Assembly: GCF_019898765.1 (NCBI RefSeq)
Contig: NZ_JAIOKB010000006.1
Coordinates: 186,001 to 250,000, forward strand
DNA: 64,000 bases
Direction: 5' to 3'
Origin: Sphingomonas yunnanensis
GTDB lineage: Bacteria > Pseudomonadota > Alphaproteobacteria > Sphingomonadales > Sphingomonadaceae
The position numbers and the translations under genes are program-made. This document shows positions 1 to 10,798 of the stretch, piece after piece. Position 1 is the first letter of the stretch. Every line of letters starts with the position of its first letter. The notes beneath the pieces were generated by a model, which saw nothing but the letters and a program-made list of their open reading frames with translations, had not been told where the DNA came from and did no database searches.

Positions 1-707
1 TCCTCGTGCTGGCACAATTTGAGCGTGATCGCGCAGCGGATCACGGTCTCCTGCCACTCCAGCGGGATCGCCAGCCCGCGCACCCAGCCCTGCCACTCCT
101 GCGTGGTGCGATAGAGCATCAGGTCGACCGTGCTGGCGAGGTCGCCCTGGAAGCTCTCGTCGGGCCCGAGGAAGAAGTGGAGCGGGCGCTCGACTCGGAA
201 GGCGTGCTCGCCCTGCACCATCGCGATCGGCGCGGTGGTGGTGAGCCGCAGCGCGATCGTGTCGAGCAGCAGCCGCAGGTGGTTGGAGCCGCCGATCTGC
301 TCGCGGCAGCCGCCGCCCCAGCCGCAGGTGGGGCGCAGCCTGACGCGGACGCGCGGGCTGCCCGCGACCGGGCGGATGATCCGTGCGTAGCCGACCGGGC
401 GATAGGTCCGCCCCTCGCGCGCGAAGCGTGGGCAGAAGTCGATCACCTCGATCGCGCCGCCGTGGCTGTCGACGTGGCGCGTGACCAGGATCGGGGTGTT
501 GCGGATATATTCCTGCTCGACCGAGACGCTGTCCTCGATCTCGATGCCCCAATAGCCGTTGTCGGGCGCCTCGCCGCCGAGCAGGGCGGAGAAGAGCGGG
601 TCACCGTCGACGCGCGGCACGCAGCCCCAGACGAAGCGCCCCTGCCGGTCCACCAGCGCGCTCACCTGGCAATTGCCGATCGGCCACAGGTCGAGGTTGG
701 TCATCAT
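1..707 (-). CDS. Glycoside hydrolase family 15 protein (glucoamylase/trehalase type), N-terminal part
   Basis: The reading frame is open from an ATG at 707 to the window edge, giving about 235 N-terminal residues; the stop lies outside. It begins MMTNLDLWPIGNCQVSALVD and contains the N-terminal beta-sandwich pattern of bacterial GH15 proteins (a region reading LVTRHVDSHGGAIEVIDFCP near residue 80). GH15 members hydrolyse terminal alpha-glucosidic bonds; those beside ots genes may be trehalases. The catalytic (alpha/alpha)6 barrel is not in the window. Its ATG overlaps the otsB stop as ATGA, so the two are translationally coupled and probably share one mRNA with otsA, which I would expect further left but cannot see. 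Substrate (trehalose versus maltodextrin) is inference from context. Confidence 0.85.
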   Translation of the reverse strand, partial: MMTNLDLWPIGNCQVSALVDRQGRFVWGCVPRVDGDPLFSALLGGEAPDNGYWGIEIEDSVSVEQEYIRNTPILVTRHVDSHGGAIEVIDFCPRFAREGRTYRPVGYARIIRPVAGSPRVRVRLRPTCGWGGGCREQIGGSNHLRLLLDTIALRLTTTAPIAMVQGEHAFRVERPLHFFLGPDESFQGDLASTVDLMLYRTTQEWQGWVRGLAIPLEWQETVIRCAITLKLCQHE

Positions 708-1459
708 GTCTCCGATAGGTGAGGGGAGGGGCAGGCAGCGGCGAGCCAGGCGAGCGCGGCGGCGACGTCGTCCAGACGATAAGTGGCGGCGGTGTCGCGC
801 GGCGGTCCCACGAGCACGCCCGCGCCGCTCTGGGCGCGCGCGGCGGCGAAGCCTGCCTCGTCGGTCACGTCGTCCCCCATGAACACAGGACGCGTGTGGC
901 GCCGCGCGGGTTCCGCCATCAGCAGGTCCACCGCGCTGCCCTTGTCGCGCCCGCGCAGCCGCAGCTCGGCCACCATCTTGCCGTGCTGCACCTTGAGGTC
1001 GTGCGCGGCGGCGAGCTGGTCGGCGAGCGCGGTCACTGCTTCTTCGGCCGTGGGGGCCTGGCGATAATGGAGGCCGACGCCGAACGGCTTGTCCTCGATC
1101 AGCACGCCGGGGTGAAGCGCGGCGAGGTCGCGCGCGGCGGCGAGCGCCTCGTCCAGCGCGGGCGGGCGCTCGGGGGCGTAGCAGCCGCCATCGGCGCCCG
1201 CGATCTCCAGCCCGTGGCTGCCCGCGACGGTGAGCAGGGCGGGGGCGAGCAGCGCGCGCACCTCCGCGACGGGGCGCCCGCTGACGATCGCGACGCGCCC
1301 GTCGAGCGCGTCGACCAGCCGCGCGAGCAGGCTCGGGACATGGTCGGCCACCGCGACCGCGTCGGGGGTGTCGGCGATGTCGACCAGGGTGCCGTCGAAG
1401 TCGAGGAACAGGCTGGCTCCGTCGAGCAGGTCGGCGGGCGGGGGCGGGAGCTCGGTCAT
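704..1459 (-). CDS. otsB: Trehalose-6-phosphate phosphatase OtsB
   Basis: A HAD-superfamily phosphatase of 251 residues that would dephosphorylate trehalose 6-phosphate in the cytoplasm, the last step of the OtsAB route to trehalose, an osmotic and desiccation protectant. The nucleophile motif DFDGTLV lies at residues 20-26 (D20 and D22), the SGRP motif II at 60-63, a conserved lysine region DKG at 172-174, and the acidic motif GDDVTDE at 195-201. The reading frame extends upstream to 1579, but the ATG at 1459 (MTELPPPPADLLDG) gives the usual family length and puts the nucleophile about 20 residues in; no strong Shine-Dalgarno is visible. The stop overlaps the GH15 start, indicating an operon. 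Confidence 0.93.
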   Translation of the reverse strand: MTELPPPPADLLDGASLFLDFDGTLVDIADTPDAVAVADHVPSLLARLVDALDGRVAIVSGRPVAEVRALLAPALLTVAGSHGLEIAGADGGCYAPERPPALDEALAAARDLAALHPGVLIEDKPFGVGLHYRQAPTAEEAVTALADQLAAAHDLKVQHGKMVAELRLRGRDKGSAVDLLMAEPARRHTRPVFMGDDVTDEAGFAAARAQSGAGVLVGPPRDTAATYRLDDVAAALAWLAAACPSPHLSET

Positions 1460-1512
1460 GCCGCGCGTGGTGACGGCATGTGCAGGGCGATGCAATGGGT
1501 TGCGAGGGCGCA

Positions 1513-1654
1513 AGATCCTCCCCGGCACGCGGAGGGGGACCGCCGGCCGCAGGCCGGTGGTGGTGGGGGCCCTCCGCACACGAGCCGGATCGTTCGTGGA
1601 CAGCCCCCTCCGTCAGCGCTGCGCGCCGTCCCCTCCCCGTGCCGGGGAGGATCT
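1513..1654. repeat. Inverted repeat, family A copy 1
   Basis: The 333-base gap 1460-1793 between otsB and katG is mostly this element. Its ends are perfect 16-base inverted arms: agatcctccccggcac at 1513-1528 and its complement at 1639-1654. The interior holds smaller self-complementary blocks (ccgccggcc/ggccggtgg type and a ctccgtcagcgctgcgcg block). Related copies sit at 5102-5238, 7925-8126 and 22146-22286. It has no coding capacity that looks real. The rest of the gap (1655-1793) presumably holds the katG promoter; I could not pick a convincing one. Confidence 0.75.
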
Positions 1655-1664
1655 GACTCACTGA

Positions 1665-4025
<2,361 letters not shown>

Positions 4026-4040
4026 ACTGACGTACCGCCA

Positions 4041-4068
4041 CCGTGCTCCGGCGAACGCCGGAGCACGG
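4041..4068 (+). terminator. Hairpin downstream of katG
   Basis: A perfect 12-base-pair stem (ccgtgctccggc and its complement) closes a four-base loop GAAC, starting 16 bases after the katG stop. No T-tract follows, so it may act as an mRNA end-protector or a weak/Rho-assisted terminator rather than a classic intrinsic terminator. Confidence 0.55.
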
Positions 4069-4224
4069 CTCGGTCCCGATCGGTCGCTCCTACGCCGAGG
4101 CGGCGGCAGGTTCCGCCGTACCGCTTCACCTCCCACTCCCGTCCCGCTACAGCGCTCGCCGAGAAGCGGCGACCGCCGAGCCGTCGGCGGCATTAGCGGC
4201 GCACGCGCCGCACAGGAGACGGGC

Positions 4225-5094
4225 ATGGACAGGATCGGCGTCATTGGCGCGGGGCAGATGGGAGCGGGGATCGCGCAGGTCGCCGCCGCGGCGGGCGCGT
4301 ACGTGCTGCTCGCCGACGTCGATCAGGCGCGCGCGGCAAAAGGTCGCGACGGCATCGCCACGCGGCTCGACCGCGACGTGACCAAGGAGAAGATCGACGA
4401 CGCCACGCGCGACGCGACGCTCGCGCGGATCGAGCCAGTCGCGGGCTATGACGCGATGGCGAGCTGCGCGCTGGTGATCGAGGCGGCGACCGAGCGCGAG
4501 GAGATCAAGCGCGCGATCTTTGCCGGGGTCGGCGAGGTGCTGGGCGCGGACGCGATCCTCGCCACCAACACCTCGTCGATCCCGATCACGCGGCTGGCGC
4601 AGGCCGCGCCTGATCCGGCGCGCTTCATCGGCGTGCACTTCTTCAATCCGGTGCCGGTGATGGGGCTGATCGAGGTGATTCGTGGCCTCGCCACCGCCGA
4701 CGCGACGGTGGCCGCGATCGAGCGTTTCGCCGCGCGGCTGGGCAAGCGCGTGGTCCATGCCAGCGACGCGCCGGGGTTCATCGTCAACCGCGTGCTGATG
4801 CCCTATATCAACGAGGCGGTGTTCGCGCTGGGCGAGGGCGTCGCGACCATCCCCGACATCGACGCCGCCTGCCAGCTCGGGCTCAACCACCCGATGGGGC
4901 CACTGACGCTGGCCGACTTCATCGGGCTCGACACGTGCCTGGAGATCACGCGCGTGCTCTTCGAGGGCACCGGCGACCCCAAATTCCGTCCCGCGCCGCT
5001 GCTGGTGAAGTACGTCGAGGCGGGCTGGTACGGGCGCAAGAGCGGGCGCGGCTTCTACGATTACAGCGGCGACACGCCGGTGCCGACGCGGTGA
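4225..5094 (+). CDS. 3-hydroxyacyl-CoA (3-hydroxybutyryl-CoA) dehydrogenase
   Basis: A 289-residue NAD-dependent dehydrogenase that interconverts (S)-3-hydroxyacyl-CoA and 3-oxoacyl-CoA; by length and single-domain form it is the 3-hydroxybutyryl-CoA dehydrogenase type (PaaH/Hbd). The Rossmann motif GAGQMG is at residues 8-13. The catalytic dyad is H138 in [15 protein letters not shown] with E150. The C-terminal domain contains the conserved [13 protein letters not shown] and [12 protein letters not shown] segments. ATG 4225 is supported by AGGAG at 4214-4218; the frame runs on upstream without a better start. It stands alone between the katG hairpin and a family A repeat. A role in fatty-acid, aromatic or butyrate metabolism cannot be decided from this context. 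Confidence 0.92.
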   Translation: MDRIGVIGAGQMGAGIAQVAAAAGAYVLLADVDQARAAKGRDGIATRLDRDVTKEKIDDATRDATLARIEPVAGYDAMASCALVIEAATEREEIKRAIFAGVGEVLGADAILATNTSSIPITRLAQAAPDPARFIGVHFFNPVPVMGLIEVIRGLATADATVAAIERFAARLGKRVVHASDAPGFIVNRVLMPYINEAVFALGEGVATIPDIDAACQLGLNHPMGPLTLADFIGLDTCLEITRVLFEGTGDPKFRPAPLLVKYVEAGWYGRKSGRGFYDYSGDTPVPTR

Positions 5095-5101
5095 GGCGCG
5101 A

Positions 5102-5238
5102 AGATCCTCCCGGCACGGGGAGGGGGACCGCCCGGCGCAGCCGGGTGGTGGAGGAGGCTTTCCTCGTCGCGCAACGCTCGCGGAAGCCCCCCTCCACCAG
5201 CCTCCGGCTGGTCCCCCTCCCAGCGAGCGGGGAGGATT
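5102..5238. repeat. Inverted repeat, family A copy 2
   Basis: The copy fills most of the 216-base gap before topA. It opens agatcctcccggcacggg and closes with the near-complement gcggggaggatt; inside are a cccggcgcagccggg hairpin and an accagcctccggctggt hairpin. Arms are imperfect compared with copy 1. Confidence 0.7.
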
Positions 5239-5310
5239 TACCCTCGCTTGACGTGCCCGCTCCGGCCACCCACCCTCGCGCGTACACGTAAGGACCGCTA
5301 CCGACCGCTT

Positions 5311-7899
5311 ATGCAGCTCGTCATCGTCGAATCGCCCGCCAAGGCGAAGACCATCGAAAAATACCTCGGCTCCGACTATCGCGTGCTCGCGAGCTACGGC
5401 CATATCCGTGACCTGCCGCCGCGCGACGGCTCGGTGAACCCCGACGAGGGGTTCGCGATGGAATGGGAGAATTACGCGGACAAGGCCAAGCAGCTCAAGG
5501 CGATCGCCGATCTCGCCAAGACCGCTGACAGGCTGATCCTTGCGACCGACCCCGATCGCGAGGGCGAGGCGATCTCATGGCACGTCCAGGAGGTACTGGC
5601 CAAGCGCAAGGTGCTGCCCAAGGACGTCCAGCGCGTCACCTTCAACGCCATCACCAAGCCCGCGGTGACGCAGGCGATGGCCAACCCGCGCCAGCTCGAT
5701 ACCGACCTGATCGACGCGTACCGGGCGCGCCGCGCGCTCGACTATCTCGTCGGCTTCACGCTCTCGCCGGTGCTGTGGCGCAAGCTGCCCGGCGCCAAGT
5801 CGGCGGGGCGCGTCCAGTCGGTCGCGCTGCGGCTGATCGTCTCGCGCGAGCGCGAGATCGAGGCGTTCCGCGCGCAGGAATATTGGTCGGTCACGGCGAA
5901 CCTCGAGCAGGACGGGACGCCCTTCGTCGCGCGGCTGGTGCAATGGGAGGGCCGGAAGCTCGACCGGCTCTCGATCGGCAACGAGGGCGACGCGCTGCGC
6001 GCCAAGGCCGATGTCGAGGCCGGCAATTTCTCGGTCCAGTCGGTCGAGACCAAGCCGGCGACGCGCAACCCGCCGCCGCCCTTCACCACCTCGACGCTGC
6101 AGCAGGAAGCGGCGCGCAAGCTCGGCTTCTCCGCCGACCACACGATGCGGATCGCGCAGCAGCTCTACGAGGACGGCGCGATCACCTATATGCGGACCGA
6201 CGGCGTGCAGATGGACGGCAGCGCCATCTCCGCCGCACGCGCCGCGATCGCCGCACGCTACGACGGCGGCTACGTTCCCGACAAGCCGCGGATGTACCAG
6301 ACCAAGGCGAAGAACGCGCAGGAAGCGCACGAGGCGATTCGGCCGACCGATTTCGGCCGCGACCGCGTCGGCTCGGGCGATCACGCGCGGCTGTACGATC
6401 TCGTCTGGAAACGCGCGCTGGCGAGCCAGATGGCCTCGGCGCGGATGGAGCGCACGACGGTGGAGCTGGCCGACGGCACCGGCCGCCACGTGCTGCGCGC
6501 CACCGGGCAGGTGGTGCTCTTCCCCGGCTATCTCGCGCTCTACGAGGAAGGCCAGGACGACAGCCAGGACGAGGACGCCAAGCGCCTGCCGCGCCTGAAG
6601 GAGGGTGATTCGCCCGCCAAGAAGGGCGTCGACGCCGAGCAGCATTACACCCAGCCGCCGCCGCGCTTCTCCGAGGCGTCGCTGGTCAAGCGCATGGAGG
6701 AGCTGGGGATCGGGCGGCCCTCGACCTATGCCTCGATCATCAAGACGCTCAAGGACCGGGCCTATGTGCGCGTCGAGAAGAACCGCTTCTTCGCCGAGGA
6801 GAGCGGCCGGCTGGTGACCGCCTTCCTCGAGCGCTTCTTCGAGCGCTACGTCGGCTACGATTTCACCGCGGGACTCGAGGAGGAGCTCGACGACGTCTCG
6901 GGCGGGCGCGCGCAGTGGCAGGCGGTGCTCGAGGCGTTCTGGCGCGATTTCAAGCCGCGCACCGCCGAGGTGATGGAGCAGAAGCCGAGCGAGGTCACCG
7001 CGCAGCTCGACCAGTTCCTCGCGCCCTACCTCTTCCCCGACAAGGCGGACGGCACCGACCCGCGGCTGTGCCCGGCATGCCACGTCGGCAGCCTGGCGCT
7101 GCGCGGCGGGAAGTTCGGCGCATTCATCGCGTGCAGCAACTATCCCGAGTGCAAATACACCCGCCGCTTCGCGCAGGGCGCCGAGGCGGGCGAGGATGCC
7201 GCGCCCGAGCAGCTCGGCCACGATCCCGAGACCGGGCTGCCGGTGGAGCGCAAGTCGGGGCGGTTCGGCCCGTACATCCAGCTCGGCGACGGCAAGGACG
7301 CCAAGCGCGCCTCGATCCCCAAGGACATTGCCGAGCTCGATCTGGAGATGGCGCTGAAGTTGCTCCATCTGCCGCGCGTGATCGGCCAGCATCCCGAAAC
7401 CGGCAAGGACATCGCCGCGAGTATCGGGCGCTACGGCCCCTATCTGGTCCACGAGGGTAAGTACGCGCGGCTGCAGTCGACCGCGGAGGTGTTCGAGACC
7501 GGCATGAACGCCGCGGTGGTGAAGCTGGCCGAGGCGGCGGCGGGCGGCGGGCGGCCGCAGCGCGGCGCCGCGCGTGAGCCGCTCAAGCTGCTGGGCGCGC
7601 ACCCGCGCACCGAGGCCGAGCTGCGGCTGATGGAGGGGCGCTATGGCCCGTACGTGACCGACGGCACCACCAACGCGACCTTGCCCAAGACGATCGCGCC
7701 CGATCAGCTCACCCTGGAGGAGGCAGCGCAGCTGATCGACGACCGTGCCGCCGCGGCGCCGGCGAAGAAGCCAGCCAAGAAGAAGGCGCCGGCGAAGAAG
7801 CCGGCTGCGGCGAAGGTGGAGGCGGGCGTCGCCAAGGCGCCGGCGAAGAAGGCGGCCACCAAGAAAGCGCCCGCGAAGAAGGCGGCGGCGAAGAAGTAG
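5311..7899 (+). CDS. topA: DNA topoisomerase I (type IA)
   Basis: An 862-residue topoisomerase that relaxes negative supercoils. The Toprim domain begins at once (VIVESPAKAKTIEKYLG, residues 4-20) and includes the DPDREGEAISWH metal-binding motif. The active-site tyrosine is Y293 in ITYMRTDG. A four-cysteine zinc ribbon starts at C587 (CPACH...CSNYPEC), followed by three TopoI C-terminal repeats marked by GRFGPYIQLGDG, GRYGPYLVHEG and GRYGPYVTDG. The last 60 residues or so are a Lys/Ala/Pro tail with repeated PAKK units, which probably binds DNA non-specifically. ATG 5311 begins the family-conserved sequence; AAGGA at 5290 is rather far for a ribosome site, and the frame stays open upstream to 5248. 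Confidence 0.97.
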   Translation: MQLVIVESPAKAKTIEKYLGSDYRVLASYGHIRDLPPRDGSVNPDEGFAMEWENYADKAKQLKAIADLAKTADRLILATDPDREGEAISWHVQEVLAKRKVLPKDVQRVTFNAITKPAVTQAMANPRQLDTDLIDAYRARRALDYLVGFTLSPVLWRKLPGAKSAGRVQSVALRLIVSREREIEAFRAQEYWSVTANLEQDGTPFVARLVQWEGRKLDRLSIGNEGDALRAKADVEAGNFSVQSVETKPATRNPPPPFTTSTLQQEAARKLGFSADHTMRIAQQLYEDGAITYMRTDGVQMDGSAISAARAAIAARYDGGYVPDKPRMYQTKAKNAQEAHEAIRPTDFGRDRVGSGDHARLYDLVWKRALASQMASARMERTTVELADGTGRHVLRATGQVVLFPGYLALYEEGQDDSQDEDAKRLPRLKEGDSPAKKGVDAEQHYTQPPPRFSEASLVKRMEELGIGRPSTYASIIKTLKDRAYVRVEKNRFFAEESGRLVTAFLERFFERYVGYDFTAGLEEELDDVSGGRAQWQAVLEAFWRDFKPRTAEVMEQKPSEVTAQLDQFLAPYLFPDKADGTDPRLCPACHVGSLALRGGKFGAFIACSNYPECKYTRRFAQGAEAGEDAAPEQLGHDPETGLPVERKSGRFGPYIQLGDGKDAKRASIPKDIAELDLEMALKLLHLPRVIGQHPETGKDIAASIGRYGPYLVHEGKYARLQSTAEVFETGMNAAVVKLAEAAAGGGRPQRGAAREPLKLLGAHPRTEAELRLMEGRYGPYVTDGTTNATLPKTIAPDQLTLEEAAQLIDDRAAAAPAKKPAKKKAPAKKPAAAKVEAGVAKAPAKKAATKKAPAKKAAAKK

Positions 7900-7924
7900 G
7901 ATGCCAGGACGAGGAGCGGCCTGA

Positions 7925-8126
7925 AGATCCTCCCCGCTCGCGGGGAGAAGGACCGCTCGCCGAAGGCGAGTGGTGGAGGGGGGCTCGCCCCACATGAACC
8001 GGCTCGATCGCGGAGCGCCCCCTCCGTCAGCGCTGCGCGCTGCTAGTGCGGGCGAGATGGTGTCCTCCGGATCTTGGGCCTGCCGGGAGCAGGCCGAAGC
8101 CCATTCTCCCCGCTAGCGGGGAGGAT
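7925..8126. repeat. Inverted repeat, family A copy 3 (long form)
   Basis: The 431-base gap 7900-8330 between the convergent topA and Sel1 genes carries two elements. This one opens agatcctccccgctcgcgg and closes ctccccgctagcggggagga, with the shared internal blocks gaccgctcgccgaaggcgag and ccccctccgtcagcgctgcg. It is longer than the other copies because of an extra central segment (about 8045-8100). Confidence 0.7.
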
Positions 8127-8146
8127 GGAGGTCTGCAAACGAAGGG

Positions 8147-8242
8147 CGTCATCCTGAACGCGTTTCAGGATCCATCCGTCGTCGCTCGCTCCGGCCGCTC
8201 GATAAGCGGCACGGTGGATCCCGAGACAAACTCAGGATGACG
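8147..8242. repeat. Inverted repeat, family B copy 1
   Basis: Perfect 11-base arms cgtcatcctga (8147-8157) and tcaggatgacg (8232-8242) flank a centre containing ggatcc and a gcggcacggtggatccc block. The arm text matches family B elements elsewhere in the window that start cgtcatcc and end ggatgacg. Confidence 0.75.
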
Positions 8243-8330
8243 AAATCGAGCAGGACGCGAGAGTCTTCGGCCTTCCACCCACCACACCCATCAGCGCCGT
8301 CGTCGACCGGGCGCCTCGGGCCAGCGAGGC

Positions 8331-8621
8331 TCAGGCGGCGCGGCGAGTGCCCAGCGCGAGCACGTCGCGCGCGGCGCGCTGCGCGGTCGCGATCTCGCGC
8401 GCGGTCATGTCCTCCGCCACCTCGGCCCGCGCAGCCGCGGCCGCCTCGTGCCCGCGCGCCGCGGCGAGGTTGAACCATTTGTGCGCCTCGATCAGGTCGA
8501 GCGTCGCGCCGGCAGTGCCGGTCGAATAGGCCACGCCCAGGTCATAGGCAGCGTCTTCATTGCCGCGGGTCGCCTCCGCGGTGCGGCGGGCGAGCAGCGC
8601 GCCTTCAAAATCGGTCAGCAT
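8331..8621 (-). CDS. Small Sel1-repeat protein
   Basis: A 96-residue cytoplasmic protein with no signal peptide. Residues 20-60 match one Sel1 (TPR-like) repeat: the pattern DAAYDLGVAYSTG followed by IEAHKWFNLAAARGHEAA. The remainder is an alanine- and arginine-rich helix. Sel1 repeats bind partner proteins; the partner is unknown here. ATG 8621 has GAGGGG 9-14 bases upstream on its strand. It lies downstream of panC on the same strand after a 92-base gap that carries tandem repeats and a hairpin, so it may have its own promoter. Confidence 0.75.
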   Translation of the reverse strand: MLTDFEGALLARRTAEATRGNEDAAYDLGVAYSTGTAGATLDLIEAHKWFNLAAARGHEAAAAARAEVAEDMTAREIATAQRAARDVLALGTRRAA

Positions 8622-8682
8622 CTCGGATTACCCCTCTAATCCTTGGAATGAGGAGTGTTCTCGCTGATTCGAGTCTCTAATT

Positions 8683-8698
8683 GGTTAATCGGTTAATC
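8683..8698. repeat. Tandem octamer GGTTAATC x2
   Basis: Two perfect adjacent copies of ggttaatc stand in the panC-Sel1 gap, an AT-rich island in a GC-rich window. They lie about 65 bases upstream of the Sel1 gene start and could be a regulator binding site or part of its promoter. Confidence 0.45.
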
Positions 8699-8710
8699 CG
8701 ACTTCAGTCG
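8699..8710 (-). terminator. Small hairpin after panC
   Basis: The palindrome cgact-tc-agtcg begins only three bases beyond the panC stop codon. Stem of 5 pairs with a 2-base centre is short; on the minus strand AT-rich sequence follows. A weak terminator at best, or an operator belonging to the next gene. Confidence 0.3.
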
Positions 8711-8713
8711 AAT

Positions 8714-9556
8714 TTAGCCTAGATCGACCGCGAGATTGTCGATCAGCCGCGTCTTGCCGAGCCGCGCCGCCGCGAGCAGCTGCCGCCGCCGCCCCGGTGT
8801 CGGCTGCGGCGACAGGGTCTCGGCGTCGACCAGCGCGACGTAATCGACCTCGAAGCCCGCCGCGGTCAGCGCCGCGGTGGCGTCGTCGAGCGCCTTGGCC
8901 GAGTCGCTACCGCCGCGGATCGCGCGCGCGGCGATACCGAGCGCGCGCGGCAGCGCCACCGCTCTCTGCCGCTCCTCGGGGGAGAGATAGACGTTGCGCG
9001 ACGAGAGCGCGAGCCCGTCGTCCTCGCGCTGAGTCGGCACGCCGGTGATCTCGACCTCGACGTCGAGATCCGTCACCATGCGCCGCACCACCGCGAGCTG
9101 CTGGAAGTCCTTCTCGCCGAAAAAGGCGCGGGTCGGGCGCACCTGGTTGAAGAGCTTGGCCACGACGGTGGCGACGCCGTCGAAATGGCCCGGCCGCGCC
9201 GCGCCGTCGAGCCCCTCGCTCACCCCGCTGACCGATACAATGGTGGCGAAGCCGTCCGGGTACATCTGCTCCACCGGCGGCAGCCACAGCAGGTCGCAGC
9301 CCGCCTCGGTCAGCATGGCGATATCGCTGGTCTCCTTGCGCGGGTAGCGCGACAGGTCCTCGCCCGCGCCGAACTGGCGCGGGTTGACGAAGATCGACGC
9401 CACCACCGTCGTGCCCGGCCGCCGCGCGGCCTCGACCAGCGCGATATGGCCGGCGTGGAGCGCCCCCATGGTCGGCACCAGCGCCACCTCGCGGCCGCTC
9501 GCGCGCGCCGCCTCGAGCGCCGCGCGAAGCCCGGCGAGCTCCCGATATATCTCCAC
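8714..9556 (-). CDS. panC: Pantoate--beta-alanine ligase (pantothenate synthetase)
   Basis: A 280-residue cytoplasmic ligase joining pantoate and beta-alanine with ATP to make pantothenate, the coenzyme A precursor. The nucleotide-binding HIGH-type motif is HAGH at residues 34-37 within VPTMGALHAGH. FGEKDFQQL and the LSSRNVYLSPEER segment (the KMSKS-like loop) follow at the expected places. Length is normal. The gene is divergent from mipZ with only 74 bases between starts, so the promoters must overlap. panB is not in the window. Confidence 0.96.
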   Translation of the reverse strand: MEIYRELAGLRAALEAARASGREVALVPTMGALHAGHIALVEAARRPGTTVVASIFVNPRQFGAGEDLSRYPRKETSDIAMLTEAGCDLLWLPPVEQMYPDGFATIVSVSGVSEGLDGAARPGHFDGVATVVAKLFNQVRPTRAFFGEKDFQQLAVVRRMVTDLDVEVEITGVPTQREDDGLALSSRNVYLSPEERQRAVALPRALGIAARAIRGGSDSAKALDDATAALTAAGFEVDYVALVDAETLSPQPTPGRRRQLLAAARLGKTRLIDNLAVDLG

Positions 9557-9630
9557 CCGTTACCCCTCGAAACTCGCGGCGTCGGGTTCTATGGTCGCGA
9601 CGAACCGCGATCAATCAGGGATGCGACGAA

Positions 9631-10467
9631 TTGTCCGATACCGTTGCAGGCGTGCACGACGAGAGCCCGGGCGCGGGGGCGCCGGGCGGGCGCACGCACG
9701 TCATCGTCTTCGCCAACGAGAAGGGCGGGACGGGCAAGAGCACCACCGCGGTCCATGTCGCGATCGCGCTCGCGGCGAAGGGCGCACGCGTCGCCTGCAT
9801 CGACCTCGACCATCGCCAGCGCACGCTCGGGCGCTACCTAGAGAATCGCGAGTCGACCGTGAAGCGCTCGGCGATCGACCTGCCGCTGCCCGACCATGCC
9901 ACGGGAGACGGCCGTGCCGACGGCATCTTCGCCGAACTCTACCAGCGCTTCACCGACGGCTACGATTTCCTGGTGATCGACACGCCGGGGCGCGACGACC
10001 CCGCGGCGCGGCTCGCGGCGGCGCTGTCGAACACGCTGGTGACGCCGATGAACGACAGTTTCGTCGACTTCGACCTCATCGGCCAGGTCGATCCCGAGAC
10101 CTACAAGGTGACGCGCCCGAGCTTCTATTCCGAGCTGATCTGGGACGCGCGCAAGGCGCGCGCGCGCGAGGACGGCACCACGATCGACTGGGTGGTGCTG
10201 CGCAACCGCCTGCAATATCTGGAGGCGCGCAACATGCGCCGGGTGTCGGACGCGCTCGACCAGCTCGCCCGCCGCGTCGGTTTCCGCATCATCCCCGGGC
10301 TGGGCGAGCGCGTGATCTACCGCGAGCTGTTTCCCAAGGGGCTGACGCTGCTCGACGCCAAGGCGTTCGGCGGGATGGGGCTGAGCCACGTCGCCGCGCG
10401 CCAGGAGCTGCGCGAGATGATGGCGGCGCTGGCGCTGCCCGAATCGACGATGCCGCTGTTCGCGTGA
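9631..10467 (+). CDS. mipZ: Division-plane positioning ATPase MipZ (ParA/MinD family)
   Basis: A 278-residue ParA-family ATPase. In Caulobacter MipZ binds the ParB-origin complex and inhibits FtsZ near the poles, so that division occurs at midcell. The deviant Walker A NEKGGTGKST is at residues 29-38, the A-prime motif IDLDHRQRT begins at 57 and Walker B VIDTPGRD at 115. The stretches VTPMNDSFVDFD, DWVVLRNRL, RVGFRI.PGL..RVIYRELFP.GLTLLD match my recall of the Caulobacter protein closely and separate it from chromosome ParA. The first usable start is TTG 9631 with AGGG at 9617-9620; GTG 9652 is an alternative that would shorten a variable N-terminus. Confidence 0.92.
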   Translation: MSDTVAGVHDESPGAGAPGGRTHVIVFANEKGGTGKSTTAVHVAIALAAKGARVACIDLDHRQRTLGRYLENRESTVKRSAIDLPLPDHATGDGRADGIFAELYQRFTDGYDFLVIDTPGRDDPAARLAAALSNTLVTPMNDSFVDFDLIGQVDPETYKVTRPSFYSELIWDARKARAREDGTTIDWVVLRNRLQYLEARNMRRVSDALDQLARRVGFRIIPGLGERVIYRELFPKGLTLLDAKAFGGMGLSHVAARQELREMMAALALPESTMPLFA

Positions 10468-10600
10468 GGGGCTTGGGACAGATCGTGATGCGGCGAAGCC
10501 AGGAACCCGGCGTTCCGACTGCTACGCTGCGTGGCCCTAGGCTCCTGCGCGCGGAGGAGCACGTGGAGTGTGAGGCGAGCGCCCTCTCCAACCACCTCCC

Positions 10601-10713
10601 GTCGTCCCGGACTCGCTTGGTTGACGCGATCTCGCGCGTACACCACCGTGCCGCGTACTCAGAAGCGGCGGAGGCCGCGGACGGGTGGATTCTGAAACGA
10701 GTTCAGGATGACG
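10601..10713. repeat. Inverted repeat, family B copy 2 (decayed)
   Basis: The 331-base gap 10468-10798 holds this degraded element. It begins gtcgtcccggactcg, has a centre resembling other copies (gtgccgcgtactcagaagc, then a cgcgga..ggtggat block) and ends gttcaggatgacg. The two arms no longer match each other, as though they came from different subtypes. I see nothing else definite in the gap. Confidence 0.55.
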
Positions 10714-10798
10714 CTGGCCGAGGGGGCGGGACAGGATCATCGTCGGTCGCCGCGCTCGGCCGCTTGGATCGGACACTCGCCAGCGTCGATCACTGCTC

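Noticed and set aside
8046..8240. Short frames inside the repeats downstream of topA.
   Set aside because: They only translate the inverted repeats, as do frames at 14759-14944, 22189-22404, 39857-40045 and 48897-49124.
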